In this document: positions 37,874 through 45,915 of the stretch, piece by piece | Layout: each line of letters opens with the position of its first letter | Numbering within the stretch: the stretch's first letter is position 1 | NCBI GenBank assembly: GCA_964419335.1 | Contig: CAYQOX010000002.1 | Span: 100,027-164,026, forward strand | Source of the DNA: CAYQOX01 sp964419335 | GTDB lineage: Bacteria; Hinthialibacterota; Hinthialibacteria; Hinthialibacterales; Hinthialibacteraceae | Direction: 5' to 3' | DNA: 64,000 nt | Made by a program: the position numbers and the translations under genes | Notes under the pieces: generated by a model | Seen by the model: the letters and a program-made list of their open reading frames with translations, nothing else | The model's database searches: none | What the model was told of the DNA's origin: nothing

Positions 37874-38911
37874 TTAATGCGCCAGTTGAGTGAAAGGATG
37901 GGCGATGGTGTTGCTTGGGAGGCGAAGATGCTCGGCGGCGGCTTCAGGAGGGATAGGATTGATATAAAAACCTGTACCCCATTCGAAACCGGCGACTTGG
38001 GTGAGTTTAGGGGTGATTTCTAAATGCCAATGGTAATGGGGGAATTCACAAGCAGGTTGGTTGCAGGGCGAAGAATGGAGCATGTAATTGTAGGGAGGAT
38101 TTTCGAGCAGGTTGTTCAACTGTTTCAAAACGAATAGAAGTGATTCTGCGAGGTCTTGGCGGTCCTCGGGGCTGATATATTCAAAATGAGATTGATGTTG
38201 TTTGGGTAAGAGCCAGGTTTCAAAGGGAAAGCGTGAGGCGAAAGGAGCGATGGCGATAAAGCGGTTGTTTTCGTAGACGATGCGTGAGGTTCTTTTACGC
38301 TCATGTTCAATAATATCGCAAAAAATGCAATGTTGCGTTTTTTGATAATGGGTGAGCGAACCATCAATTTCTTCTTTGACCCGTTTAGGAATAATGGGTA
38401 GTGAGATCAGTTGAGAGTGGGGATGGTCCAAGGACGCGCCTGCTTGTTTCCCGTGATTTTTGAAAATCATGATATAGCAGTTACGGGAATTTTGTTTTAA
38501 GGCATAGATCCGTTCTTGGTAACTGCGCATGACGAGTTCGACTTGAGAGGGTTCGTACAACCCCATATGACTATCGTGTTCGGGGGTTTCGATGACCACT
38601 TCATGGGAGCCTACGCCTTCCATATATTCATAGATATTGTTTTTTTTGGGTTCAATCTCCCCTTCGGAGACTAAGGCGGGATATTTGTTGGGGACAATGC
38701 GCAGTTCCCACTCTTGCGCATTCCCTGTGTTACGCGGGTAGCAATGGGCATACAATTCCTTCGGTGTTTTTTCCTCATTACCGGGACAGAAGGGGCAAAA
38801 GCCAGTGCTCCGTTTTGCCGGTTCTTCGATCAGATCAGAGGGGCGTTTGGCTCTTTCTTTGGCGATGATGACCCAACGGCCAATGATTGGATCTTTTCGT
38901 AAATCAGGCAT
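37874..38911 (-). CDS. galT: Galactose-1-phosphate uridylyltransferase
   Basis: GalT features: CPFCPGNE near the N-terminus (zinc), the active-site region GASLDHPHSQLISLP with the HPH triad, CIFCDI and the final FPHYHWHLEITP motif. I chose the ATG at 38911, which has CGGAG 6 bases upstream; an ATG six codons earlier has no site. It exchanges UMP between UDP-glucose and galactose-1-phosphate in the Leloir pathway. Proteins of this size in non-model phyla may act on other hexose-1-phosphates. It borders the phage-like cassette. Confidence 0.94.
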   Translation of the reverse strand: MPDLRKDPIIGRWVIIAKERAKRPSDLIEEPAKRSTGFCPFCPGNEEKTPKELYAHCYPRNTGNAQEWELRIVPNKYPALVSEGEIEPKKNNIYEYMEGVGSHEVVIETPEHDSHMGLYEPSQVELVMRSYQERIYALKQNSRNCYIMIFKNHGKQAGASLDHPHSQLISLPIIPKRVKEEIDGSLTHYQKTQHCIFCDIIEHERKRTSRIVYENNRFIAIAPFASRFPFETWLLPKQHQSHFEYISPEDRQDLAESLLFVLKQLNNLLENPPYNYMLHSSPCNQPACEFPHYHWHLEITPKLTQVAGFEWGTGFYINPIPPEAAAEHLRLPSNTIAHPFTQLAH

Positions 38912-39058
38912 GTTGACTCCGAAAGACAAACATTGTTTTCAGATGAGGTGCAAGCACAATCATCCTGGTTTCGTGTTAAAAAGCAGCCTAAAAGAGACCG
39001 AATGAATAATCCCATAATGAATGTGTTATTGTAGAAAAGCATATCTCTTTGGTCAATT

Positions 39059-39084
39059 GAACCCGAAAGGAGGGTTCTCTTGCT
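39059..39084 (+). terminator. Hairpin with T run at the cassette border
   Basis: GAACCC and GGGTTC form a 6-base stem with a 7-base loop, followed by TCTTGC and then six T residues on the plus strand. It lies just past the last cassette gene. Its polarity (T run on the plus strand) does not match the minus-strand genes on either side, so it may act on antisense transcripts or not at all. Confidence 0.35.
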
Positions 39085-39090
39085 TTTTTG

Positions 39091-39402
39091 TTACGATTCG
39101 ATGATAAGCGGGATGGTGCGGATGGTTTGAACGAACGTGTCTCCATCTTGGAGACGCAAGGTTCCATGGAAAATGCCGGGTGACGTGGTATCGGATTGCA
39201 CTAACTTGTATTCGGCGATTCCTTGAGGAGCATTAGGTTTTGTACATAGGGCGTGATCCTGATTGATGCAGGTTTCTCCATCGTAGAGATAAAATTCGAC
39301 GGAATAGCCGGTAAGGTCGATCGGGTGGCCGGATTCGTCCCGGCAATAGAAGGTTAGAAGGATGCCGAAATCGTTTTGGTGAAGGGTGATTGCTGAATTC
39401 AT
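39091..39402 (-). CDS. BppU-like baseplate N-domain protein
   Basis: A 103-residue beta-rich protein. The pattern LHQNDFGILLTFYCRDESGHPIDLTGYSVEFYLYD, then GIAEYKLVQSDT...GIFHGTLRLQDGD, resembles the N-terminal domain of phage baseplate upper proteins (BppU), which docks receptor-binding proteins. The usual C-terminal head is missing. It is the last gene of the cassette and overlaps the previous one by 4 bases. Confidence 0.6.
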   Translation of the reverse strand: MNSAITLHQNDFGILLTFYCRDESGHPIDLTGYSVEFYLYDGETCINQDHALCTKPNAPQGIAEYKLVQSDTTSPGIFHGTLRLQDGDTFVQTIRTIPLIIES

Positions 39403-39608
39403 AATGATACCTCATTTGGATTGTTTTCCGGGAAGATTGCCCAAAGGGGATAACTCTTGGGAATGATGACCAGCAGGTGGATCTGATAGCCCGGTTGGCC
39501 GGGAGAGCCGTTGGCGCCCAGCCAAGAGACGCCCAGGTTGTGTCCCGTGCGTTGGAGCACGGGATCGTCGGCATGGAGGGTGTGGTGTGAGGATTTGATT
39601 TGGGACAT
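39399..39608 (-). CDS. Unknown 69-residue cassette protein
   Basis: A short protein with no domain I recognise. It contains a collagen-like bit (GANGSPGQPGYQ) and a hydrophobic strand (IHLLVIIPKSYPLWAIF). It overlaps the next gene by 4 bases and starts 12 bases after the previous stop, behind AAAGGAAAAATCC, so it is probably translated as part of the cassette. Confidence 0.55.
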   Translation of the reverse strand: MSQIKSSHHTLHADDPVLQRTGHNLGVSWLGANGSPGQPGYQIHLLVIIPKSYPLWAIFPENNPNEVSL

Positions 39609-39620
39609 TGGATTTTTCCT

Positions 39621-40292
39621 TTACCAGGGGAGGTTGGGAGAAAGGTAGAAACTGCCATCCACGGGCGGGGTGGAGGAGCGAATTTGTTTCGAGGCACGGG
39701 TCGAAGTTGCGGAGTTGGGATAGTAATAAATGTGGAAGTAGGTCTCAAGGGGTGATAAAAAGAGGGGATCGTCAGAACTTGTTACTTGGATTTCGATATG
39801 CGAAGGCATATCGGCGGGGACGTTGCGTTGGGGGGAGTTAATGGTGTTTTGGGCGAACCATAAGCGGGAGCGTGAATGTTCACGGGTGAGGATGCGTGTC
39901 TCTTGGGTGACGGTATGAATGAAATCGGCAATACTACCGAGGCCTTGGCCTGTATCCACCAGGCGATAGTTTTGGTGGGTGTAGGCCTTGATGCCGCCAA
40001 TCTCCCCGGAGATCAGAATTTCATACTGGCCGGCTTTGTTTCCGGTGGTGGAGTAGCTTCCGGTGGCGACACCAACCTGGACAGCAGCCATGCTGCCGGA
40101 GTAGATGGAGGTACCGGCTTTCATGATGTCAAATGATAATTTTTCGGGAGTGGTGGCCGAGCCGGTTTCGGGATCGGCAGCGAGAACCATGAAGGAGATC
40201 TCATCGCCGGTTTCGAAGGTTCCCAAGTGGGTTTGAGCGAAAATTGCGGGAGTGACGAAGGATAGTAGGCATGTTAGGAATAGAGATTTCAT
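39621..40292 (-). CDS. Tail-tip-like protein with signal peptide
   Basis: The start at 40292 follows CAGGAGCC; a longer frame starts six codons earlier. The first 20 residues (MKSLFLTCLLSFVTPAIFAQ) look like a Sec signal peptide. The next about 95 residues have the BppU-like pattern (GDEISFMVLAADPETG...SFDIMKAG...TGSYSTTGNKAGQYEILISGEIGG) common in phage tail-tip proteins. The rest is polar with a beta-rich stretch ETYFHIYYYPN. A signal peptide on a virion-like protein is unusual. Confidence 0.6.
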   Translation of the reverse strand: MKSLFLTCLLSFVTPAIFAQTHLGTFETGDEISFMVLAADPETGSATTPEKLSFDIMKAGTSIYSGSMAAVQVGVATGSYSTTGNKAGQYEILISGEIGGIKAYTHQNYRLVDTGQGLGSIADFIHTVTQETRILTREHSRSRLWFAQNTINSPQRNVPADMPSHIEIQVTSSDDPLFLSPLETYFHIYYYPNSATSTRASKQIRSSTPPVDGSFYLSPNLPW

Positions 40293-40328
40293 GGCTAGGC
40301 TCCTGATCATTGGAAATAGGAAGTGATA

Positions 40329-40577
40329 TTAACTTACGAATACAATACGGCTGAGGATGGCAACCAAACTGCCGGTTAATCCACCGATCACCGCGGAGAC
40401 GGCTTTGATGCCGGCGATGTCGGAACGATTTTTATCCATCTGCTTATGAAATTCTTCCAAGGTGTGATGGGTGTGTTGGGCCGCATGTTCGATGCTTTCC
40501 AACTTGGTACGGATGTGCTCGAGCGAAGTTTTGATTTCTACGTATTCGACAGAATATAAGCGATCTTTTTCGTTCAT
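40329..40577 (-). CDS. XhlA-like (haemolysin/holin accessory) protein
   Basis: The ATG at 40577 follows AGAAGGATC. The 82-residue protein has a coiled-coil first half (VEIKTSLEHIRTKLESIEHAAQ, then HHTLEEFHKQMDKNRSDIAG) and one C-terminal transmembrane helix (AVSAVIGGLTGSLVAILSRI). This is the layout of phage XhlA proteins that work with holin XhlB and a lysin. Neither partner is seen in the cassette; a holin-like gene lies at 55.3 kb. Confidence 0.65.
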   Translation of the reverse strand: MNEKDRLYSVEYVEIKTSLEHIRTKLESIEHAAQHTHHTLEEFHKQMDKNRSDIAGIKAVSAVIGGLTGSLVAILSRIVFVS

Positions 40578-40596
40578 GGTTCTAGATCCTTCTTGA

Positions 40597-41430
40597 TCAC
40601 AGCTGAGTCCAGCCGGTAGAGGTGTACACATAAAGGCCGTCTTGGCTGTCATCGCTTTGATGATCGAAGTAAATCACTTGGCCGAGGCTGCCGCTGGGCA
40701 GGCTTGTGTGTACAGATAATTGCAGGGGGGCGGTAAGAGACAAGACCCCTGTATCGGCGTCCAGGGTCATGGCGTTGGAATTGGAATCGCTGTGCCATGT
40801 GAAATGGCGGTCGGTGAACAGGTCGAAACTTTCGTAAGAGATCGCAATCCGGTAAAGAGTTCCGAAAAGAAGAATCTTGTCACCTTCGCTTTCGGTAACG
40901 AAAGAGTAAAGGTTTCCCGTTTGGATGTTGCGGCCGGTACTAAGGTCTTGTTTGATATGGACATCGCCCTGATCGCCGCTGATGATCATGAGGTCTTCTG
41001 TGGTATCGGTGTGAAATTTGATGTTACGGTCGGAGGTGATATCGAGATCGTTGGAAGAGACTCCAATCTTGTAAGTATGGCTAAAGAAGCGAATTTTATC
41101 GCCGAGGAAGTCGGGAAATTCCATGAGGGTTGCGGGGACGATCACAGCCCCGGCGGTCCCGTTGTTGGTGGGGTCGAGCATAATATCGCGATTACTGCGG
41201 ATGATGAAGACGTCACTGGCTTTATTCATTTCAAGAAAACTCGCGTCTTTTTCGATGGAAAACGTTCCGGCTTGGACTTTTGAAGTCGCTGCGGTGATAT
41301 TTCCAAACACTTCGCCGCCGGTTTTTAAAAGATAAGCATCTTCGATTTGTTCTTTGGCAATGTACGTTTGAGTAAACGATAAGTTTGTTAGGAAAAGGGG
41401 GAGTAAAAAGAAAAGGAAGTTATGTTTCAT
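40597..41430 (-). CDS. Tail-fibre-like protein with signal peptide
   Basis: A predicted signal peptide (about 1-20, hydrophobic FLFFLLPLFL) precedes a fibre motif, DAYLLKTGGEVFGNI, matching the KTGG..GN motif of tail fibres. Two related units follow at about 110-157 and 183-230 (GDKIRFFSHTYKIG / GDKILLFGTLYRIA). The end, GSLGQVIYFDHQSDDSQDGLYVYTSTGWTQL, is like fibre C-termini in phage. The combination of a fibre motif and a Sec signal is unusual. Confidence 0.65.
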   Translation of the reverse strand: MKHNFLFFLLPLFLTNLSFTQTYIAKEQIEDAYLLKTGGEVFGNITAATSKVQAGTFSIEKDASFLEMNKASDVFIIRSNRDIMLDPTNNGTAGAVIVPATLMEFPDFLGDKIRFFSHTYKIGVSSNDLDITSDRNIKFHTDTTEDLMIISGDQGDVHIKQDLSTGRNIQTGNLYSFVTESEGDKILLFGTLYRIAISYESFDLFTDRHFTWHSDSNSNAMTLDADTGVLSLTAPLQLSVHTSLPSGSLGQVIYFDHQSDDSQDGLYVYTSTGWTQL

Positions 41431-41451
41431 GATTTACCTCGATTGTATGTT

Positions 41452-42243
41452 CTATTTATGGAGAATGTGGTAACGGTGTTGAATGCGATAGTGAGCAGGC
41501 GGGGGATGAAAGAAGGTGTAGCCGTTGGCTTCCGGGTCTTCGGCATAATCGACCTCTTCTTGTTGTAAGACGCCATTGAGATAGACATCCAAGGATCCAG
41601 CATGGAAGACATCTTGCGTGGTGAAATGGGTGCGAGAACCGTCGGGCGATTCTGCGGGCGAGCGGTCGAGTTGATGTTGATGGGCCATGCCCAGGAAGAA
41701 GGCAGCGCGCTGATCGACGAGGTAGGAATGCTGCCCATCGTCTTCGTCCAGGATTTTGGCGGCGCCGGGGCGGTGCACGATTTTCGCGAGGGAAATAGCG
41801 TTGACGGGACTTTCGGGCAAGGTGGGGGATTCGCTTTCGGTTCCCGTAAGGATTTGTAACTCACCGTCCTCGTTTAATACGACAAGATCCCAGCGTGGAT
41901 GGTTTTGAGGGGCTAAAATGCCGGCGCTTTGCGGTAATGTGGTAAGTTCTTGTACTCCCGCGAAGGTATGGCCAAGACAGGCCCATCCCGGTTTAACCGC
42001 GATTTGCATGGCGGCGGGTGAGATGGCGCTTACTTGGAGGGAGGTCTTGTCCGTGGTGATGATGATGCCGGTTGTGTTTTGATGGAGCAGGGCGCTGCCT
42101 ATTTCATAGAGCAAGGTGAATGCCGTGTCGATATTCGCGTTCCAACGATTGACTTTGCTTGACGTCAGCGGCACCTCTTTGTAAGCAAAGAGGGAGGAAG
42201 TGTTGTTGGGATTGGCGGGATTGTATTTACCGTATTGGGCCAT
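41452..42243 (-). CDS. Tail protein with fibre-type C-terminal domain
   Basis: The 263-residue protein has a polar, beta-rich body and a C-terminal module at about 205-260 (TTQDVFHAGSLDVYLNGVLQQEEVDYAEDPEANGYTFF) common at the end of phage tail fibre or baseplate proteins, with the VYLNG motif. The N-terminus, MAQYGKYNPANPNNTSSLFAYKEVPLTSSKVNRWN, fits a phage tail protein starting domain. It has no signal peptide. Its start lies 4 bases after the prohead-protease-like gene. Confidence 0.6.
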   Translation of the reverse strand: MAQYGKYNPANPNNTSSLFAYKEVPLTSSKVNRWNANIDTAFTLLYEIGSALLHQNTTGIIITTDKTSLQVSAISPAAMQIAVKPGWACLGHTFAGVQELTTLPQSAGILAPQNHPRWDLVVLNEDGELQILTGTESESPTLPESPVNAISLAKIVHRPGAAKILDEDDGQHSYLVDQRAAFFLGMAHQHQLDRSPAESPDGSRTHFTTQDVFHAGSLDVYLNGVLQQEEVDYAEDPEANGYTFFHPPPAHYRIQHRYHILHK

Positions 42244-42247
42244 GGTT

Positions 42248-43207
42248 TTACTCCAGGATGGAAGGATTTTCCAGCCAATGGATGTTGTCCTGCTGCTTCA
42301 TTAAAAAGCGGGGGTCTTGGTTTTCATCTGTTTGATCGACAAGACACACTCCTGCATCGGGAAGGAAGTGTCGTGTGATCGTATCGGCTTCCTCACGAGG
42401 GTGGGTTCGCAGCCAAATCGGATCGAGGCTGGCGCTGAAGGATTGCTGAAGTTCGTGTAAGGGTTGAATGTTTTCTATTAGGTTATGGCTTTGTAGTTTT
42501 TGGAAGAATGGATCATCTTTATTACAGATGAGGATAACCGTTTCATTCTCTGAGAGACCGCGTTCTTCATGGATGCCGCTCAGGTACGTATGGCGGTCGG
42601 CGCTTTTGTAGACGAGCGAACCTTCTACAACTTCGATTACGTGGTCGATCACACGATAACAAGTTTGTCCGTCGTAAGTTTGCAAAACTCGGTGAGGGCA
42701 TTGGCCGTTTTCTTCACCGCAGAGGGAACAGCGCCAGTGGTCGTACTTCCAGGCGAGAGAGACTTCACGATAAATCCCTCCATCGATATTCAGGAGTAAA
42801 TCTTTTGCGCCGGAGGTCTCACGCAGCCAATAGAACCAAGCGCGAACAAAGGAAGACGGCGATTCGGATGAATTCTCTTGGCTTTGGGTGACTTGGGCTT
42901 TAAAGAATCGAGCCAAGGGGAGGGAGCGGCGGTTGTGGCCCGCGAGCACGGATTGGCCGATGACTTTGCAAGCGATGTCTTCCAAGGCTTGATGTGTGAA
43001 TTGACAGCCATCGCTCTTACAGGGTTGGGTAGAACATAAATACATACTGCGAATATACACCTTATCGGCGGTTAACGGACTCGGCGCGAGTTGATTGATT
43101 TTTTCCATATCCTCTTTGGAGGGTTGGGCATCATGAAAGCGGGGGCTTTCATGGCTGCGGGCGAAGTTGAGTGGGGGATTTTTTGCTTGTTTATTGAATG
43201 CATGCAT
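42248..43207 (-). CDS. Prohead-protease-like protein
   Basis: Residues about 45-200 follow the HK97-type prohead protease pattern: SVLAGHNRRSLPLARFF holds the likely catalytic His91, and GGIYREVSLAW holds Ser150. A zinc-finger-like insertion (Cys160, Cys163, Cys170, His172) followed by YDGQTCYRVI is typical of a phage subgroup of this fold. The third catalytic residue is not obvious. The last about 100 residues are unrelated and rich in charge. In phages the gene usually lies before the capsid gene; here it comes after it, separated by the connector and distal-tail genes. Confidence 0.65.
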   Translation of the reverse strand: MHAFNKQAKNPPLNFARSHESPRFHDAQPSKEDMEKINQLAPSPLTADKVYIRSMYLCSTQPCKSDGCQFTHQALEDIACKVIGQSVLAGHNRRSLPLARFFKAQVTQSQENSSESPSSFVRAWFYWLRETSGAKDLLLNIDGGIYREVSLAWKYDHWRCSLCGEENGQCPHRVLQTYDGQTCYRVIDHVIEVVEGSLVYKSADRHTYLSGIHEERGLSENETVILICNKDDPFFQKLQSHNLIENIQPLHELQQSFSASLDPIWLRTHPREEADTITRHFLPDAGVCLVDQTDENQDPRFLMKQQDNIHWLENPSILE

Positions 43208-43234
43208 AAAAAAACTCCTAGAGTAAGAAAGGGA

Positions 43235-43912
43235 TTACACCCAACGATCCCGATAGTGTAATTGACAAAAGAGGCTGGCGGATTTTGGCTCTACCTGGAT
43301 GATGACTTGATTGCTTCCGGGAAGCAGGTACGGGTATTCTGTATCACTGCTAGTTTGGATAGGGGTCTCGTTCACGGTGGTTTTACGCAAGTCGGGATCG
43401 ATGAGGATGGTGCTACCTGCGTCGATTTCGGCTGCGAGGGTATAAAGCCTGTCGAATTGAAATCTTAGCGAGGAAATACTTGCGTTGGTTTGAATGTGGG
43501 CATGGAGAGGAGCTTTCCAGTTGCCAAGTTGAAATAAAGAAAAAAGCGCCTGGCCATAGGAGGTGTTCATGCTGTGTTGATGTAAGATTAAACTCCGTTC
43601 GTAGCGATCGGAGGTCAAGAGAGTGAGATCGATAAAGGCTATGGTCTGACAGGGACCGGGTACAATCTGGAGATGACGCCGGCGGCCATGATGATAGCGG
43701 CCGGGATGGAGTGAAAGTTCATTTTCATTCCGGTCGAACGCTTCCAAGGCGCTTTGGAAATCTTCCAATGTTTGTCGCAACTGGTCAGGGGTCTTCTGGC
43801 GAATGAGAGATTGGATGCGGTACTGCTTACGCACTTTGCTTTTCGCTTCGATCATCTCCAGCTGTACGGAGGTTGTCTTGGGCGGAAAGATAAAGGAACC
43901 GATGCGAACCAT
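43235..43912 (-). CDS. Distal tail (Dit)-like protein
   Basis: A 225-residue protein. The end ILIDPDLRKTTVNETPIQ...YPYLLPGSNQVIIQ...HYRDRWV matches the C-terminal pattern of siphovirus distal tail proteins (galectin-like fold, xYRxRW ending), and the N-terminus IGSFIFPPKTTSVQLEMIEAKSKVRKQY fits the first domain. Dit proteins join the tail tube to the fibre at the tail tip. No tube, tape-measure or Tal gene is next to it. Confidence 0.6.
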   Translation of the reverse strand: MVRIGSFIFPPKTTSVQLEMIEAKSKVRKQYRIQSLIRQKTPDQLRQTLEDFQSALEAFDRNENELSLHPGRYHHGRRRHLQIVPGPCQTIAFIDLTLLTSDRYERSLILHQHSMNTSYGQALFSLFQLGNWKAPLHAHIQTNASISSLRFQFDRLYTLAAEIDAGSTILIDPDLRKTTVNETPIQTSSDTEYPYLLPGSNQVIIQVEPKSASLFCQLHYRDRWV

Positions 43913-43915
43913 GAT

Positions 43916-44308
43916 TTATTCTTCTCCATGGATGAGGTGAATTGGTGGCGGAGGAGGAGAGGCTTCGTAATCACGCAGCAAGCCCCAGGCTTCCTCACGC
44001 AGCAGGCTGGACATATTCCATAGTTGTTCGCTGCGGCTGTGGGTATCGATTTTTATATTCGAAAAATGGATGTTTTCATTTTGCATTGCGCTTGAAAGGC
44101 TCCAGGCATGAAGCAAGTAGGAGAGCGCCAAGAGGGCTTCAGCGCGGAGAATGCCGGCGGTGATTTCGCTTTCCTCGGTGAGGGTGGTATCCCGCAGGAT
44201 TTCGCTGTGGGCGCACTGCAGAGAAGCGAGAATTTGTTGGGATGGCACCGTGTTGAAATCATCGAGAAAGGCGATGGTACGGACATCGGATTCGTTGGCA
44301 AATGGCAT
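43916..44308 (-). CDS. Head-tail connector-like protein
   Basis: A 130-residue, mainly helical protein (SQQILASLQCAHSEILRDTTL, then AGILRAEALLALSYLLHAW). Its size, helical layout and place just after the major capsid gene fit the gp6-like head-completion or connector group. Sequence alone is not decisive. The stop lies 4 bases from the start of the distal-tail-like gene. Confidence 0.5.
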   Translation of the reverse strand: MPFANESDVRTIAFLDDFNTVPSQQILASLQCAHSEILRDTTLTEESEITAGILRAEALLALSYLLHAWSLSSAMQNENIHFSNIKIDTHSRSEQLWNMSSLLREEAWGLLRDYEASPPPPPIHLIHGEE

Positions 44309-44366
44309 GGCTTTTCTCCAAGAGATCGTGGGTGGAAGAGAGGGCGCTCTTCCACCCGGGCTTCAC

Positions 44367-45434
44367 TTATTCTTCGAATGTGATGTTTAACACTTTGGAG
44401 GCGGCCGTGAGGGCTTTGGCAAAGCCGGCTACTTCGGAGATGGCGGTGCCTTCGATCTGGCGGCGTATCAGGCGGTCACTTTCGGTAATCACCCCGGTTT
44501 CGTAGATTTCCTGCAGGGCATAGCGCTGATCGAGCCCGATAACGGTATTATCGCTGACGGTTTCATCTACGATGAGTTCGGCGCCAAAGATGCGGAGGTT
44601 CTCGCCACGGGTTTGGAAGCCTTCGGCGATAGCGGGGTCTTTCAATTCAGTGATGTTGAGGATTTTGGAGGCGGCAGCCTTATTGCAGATCATGACGTTC
44701 ATTTGGTAGGGTTCAAAGGAAAGGGCGAATTCCACCATGTCTTCATAATCGATGGTGCCGGAAACATCCACATTCGAAGTGGGAGCGGCATTGCTGTTTC
44801 CGTCCCCGTTGACGAGAACCTCGATCGCATCGACAAACTTGTCGCGCTGGATTTGAATGCCGATGGCTTTAAGGAAGAGGGAAACAATGGAGGCGCGTTT
44901 GCGACGGATGGCTTCGTACGTGGCTTGGAGATAGCGGCCATATTTTTGCAGGGTGACGGTATGTTCGGCGGTGACAATCTCGATCTTGGGCAGGGAAGCG
45001 CCTTCGCCCACAACCGCCAGGGATTTCTCGCCTTCGCTGTAAAGCGAGTCATCCATGTAGATGCTTTTGTAAGTATTGTCATCGACCTTAACGCGAGAGG
45101 CGAGGATTTTTTTCAATTTCTTGAATTCATCAATGCCCAGTTGTACCGAGCGGGAGATGTATTCTGGGAAGAGGATGGAACTTTCCTGGGAGGCGAAGAA
45201 GCGGTCGATGATGTCCGAGTTTGGACCATTGACGCGAATGCCCGCCACCGCCAACTGACGTTCGAATGCGTCCAGTTCGGACTCGGTGGGCGTAGGGTCA
45301 AGGGTTTCTAAATAGGCGGTGAGATCATAGCCGCGTTGGGCGGCTTCGGCATACATTCCTTCGTGGAGTGGAATTTGGGCGGCGCGGTGGAGTTCTGTGG
45401 GCAGAGTTTGTATTTTTTCTTCAGAAATAAACAT
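44367..45434 (-). CDS. HK97-fold major capsid protein
   Basis: The ATG at 45434 follows AAAGGAGC with good spacing; an ATG 10 codons earlier has no site. The 355-residue protein has the capsid pattern of a charged N-arm, GEGASLPKIEIVTAEHTVTLQKYGRYLQATYEAIRRKR (E-loop/spine), a helix (SIVSLFLKAIGIQIQRDKFV) and NVMICNKAAASKILNI...IFGAELIVDE...VIGLDQRYALQEI. It resembles phage major capsid proteins or encapsulin-like shells. No scaffold domain is fused to it. Confidence 0.75.
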   Translation of the reverse strand: MFISEEKIQTLPTELHRAAQIPLHEGMYAEAAQRGYDLTAYLETLDPTPTESELDAFERQLAVAGIRVNGPNSDIIDRFFASQESSILFPEYISRSVQLGIDEFKKLKKILASRVKVDDNTYKSIYMDDSLYSEGEKSLAVVGEGASLPKIEIVTAEHTVTLQKYGRYLQATYEAIRRKRASIVSLFLKAIGIQIQRDKFVDAIEVLVNGDGNSNAAPTSNVDVSGTIDYEDMVEFALSFEPYQMNVMICNKAAASKILNITELKDPAIAEGFQTRGENLRIFGAELIVDETVSDNTVIGLDQRYALQEIYETGVITESDRLIRRQIEGTAISEVAGFAKALTAASKVLNITFEE

Positions 45435-45478
45435 TCGAGTTAAGCTCCTTTTTGGATTTTTCATAGTTAAGATCGGGA

Positions 45479-45889
45479 TTAGAGAAGGACATCACATTGG
45501 TTGTTGGTGCTATCGACGGCGATGACATTGCCCTGGGCGATATTCCCTCCTGCGGGATCGCCGGTGGTGCCATCGATGGCGGGGGCTTGATAGACTTTGC
45601 CGGCACCATCGATGACGACGGCGTTGCCAACTTGCGGTGCGGTTTTCCCGGTGTTGATGTTGAATCTTGCTACGCCGGTAATTTGTACGGTCGCTAAGCC
45701 GCCACAGACATGTTCTAGGCGGCCGAGTAATTTACCGCCATCGCTTCCGTGGTTCACCGTATTGTTGTCCGCCAGTGTGACTGCATCGCCCCGGTTGGAA
45801 TCATCGAGATCGTAGTCTTCTCCAGTTTTGGTGATCGTGAAGGTACCAAAGAGGGCACCGATGCCGTTGTTATCAATCGTACGCGTCAT
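45479..45889 (-). CDS. DUF2190-like capsid decoration protein
   Basis: The 136-residue protein has a Gly-rich beta pattern, GGKLLGRLEHVCGGLATVQITGVARFNIN, PQVGNAVVIDGAGKV and AQGNVIAVDSTNNQCDVLL, as in DUF2190/head-fibre decoration proteins that trimerise on capsids. It lies directly before the capsid gene. No signal peptide is seen. Confidence 0.65.
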   Translation of the reverse strand: MTRTIDNNGIGALFGTFTITKTGEDYDLDDSNRGDAVTLADNNTVNHGSDGGKLLGRLEHVCGGLATVQITGVARFNINTGKTAPQVGNAVVIDGAGKVYQAPAIDGTTGDPAGGNIAQGNVIAVDSTNNQCDVLL

Positions 45890-45915
45890 TGTGGTTTCTC
45901 CTGTTTAGGGGGGGA

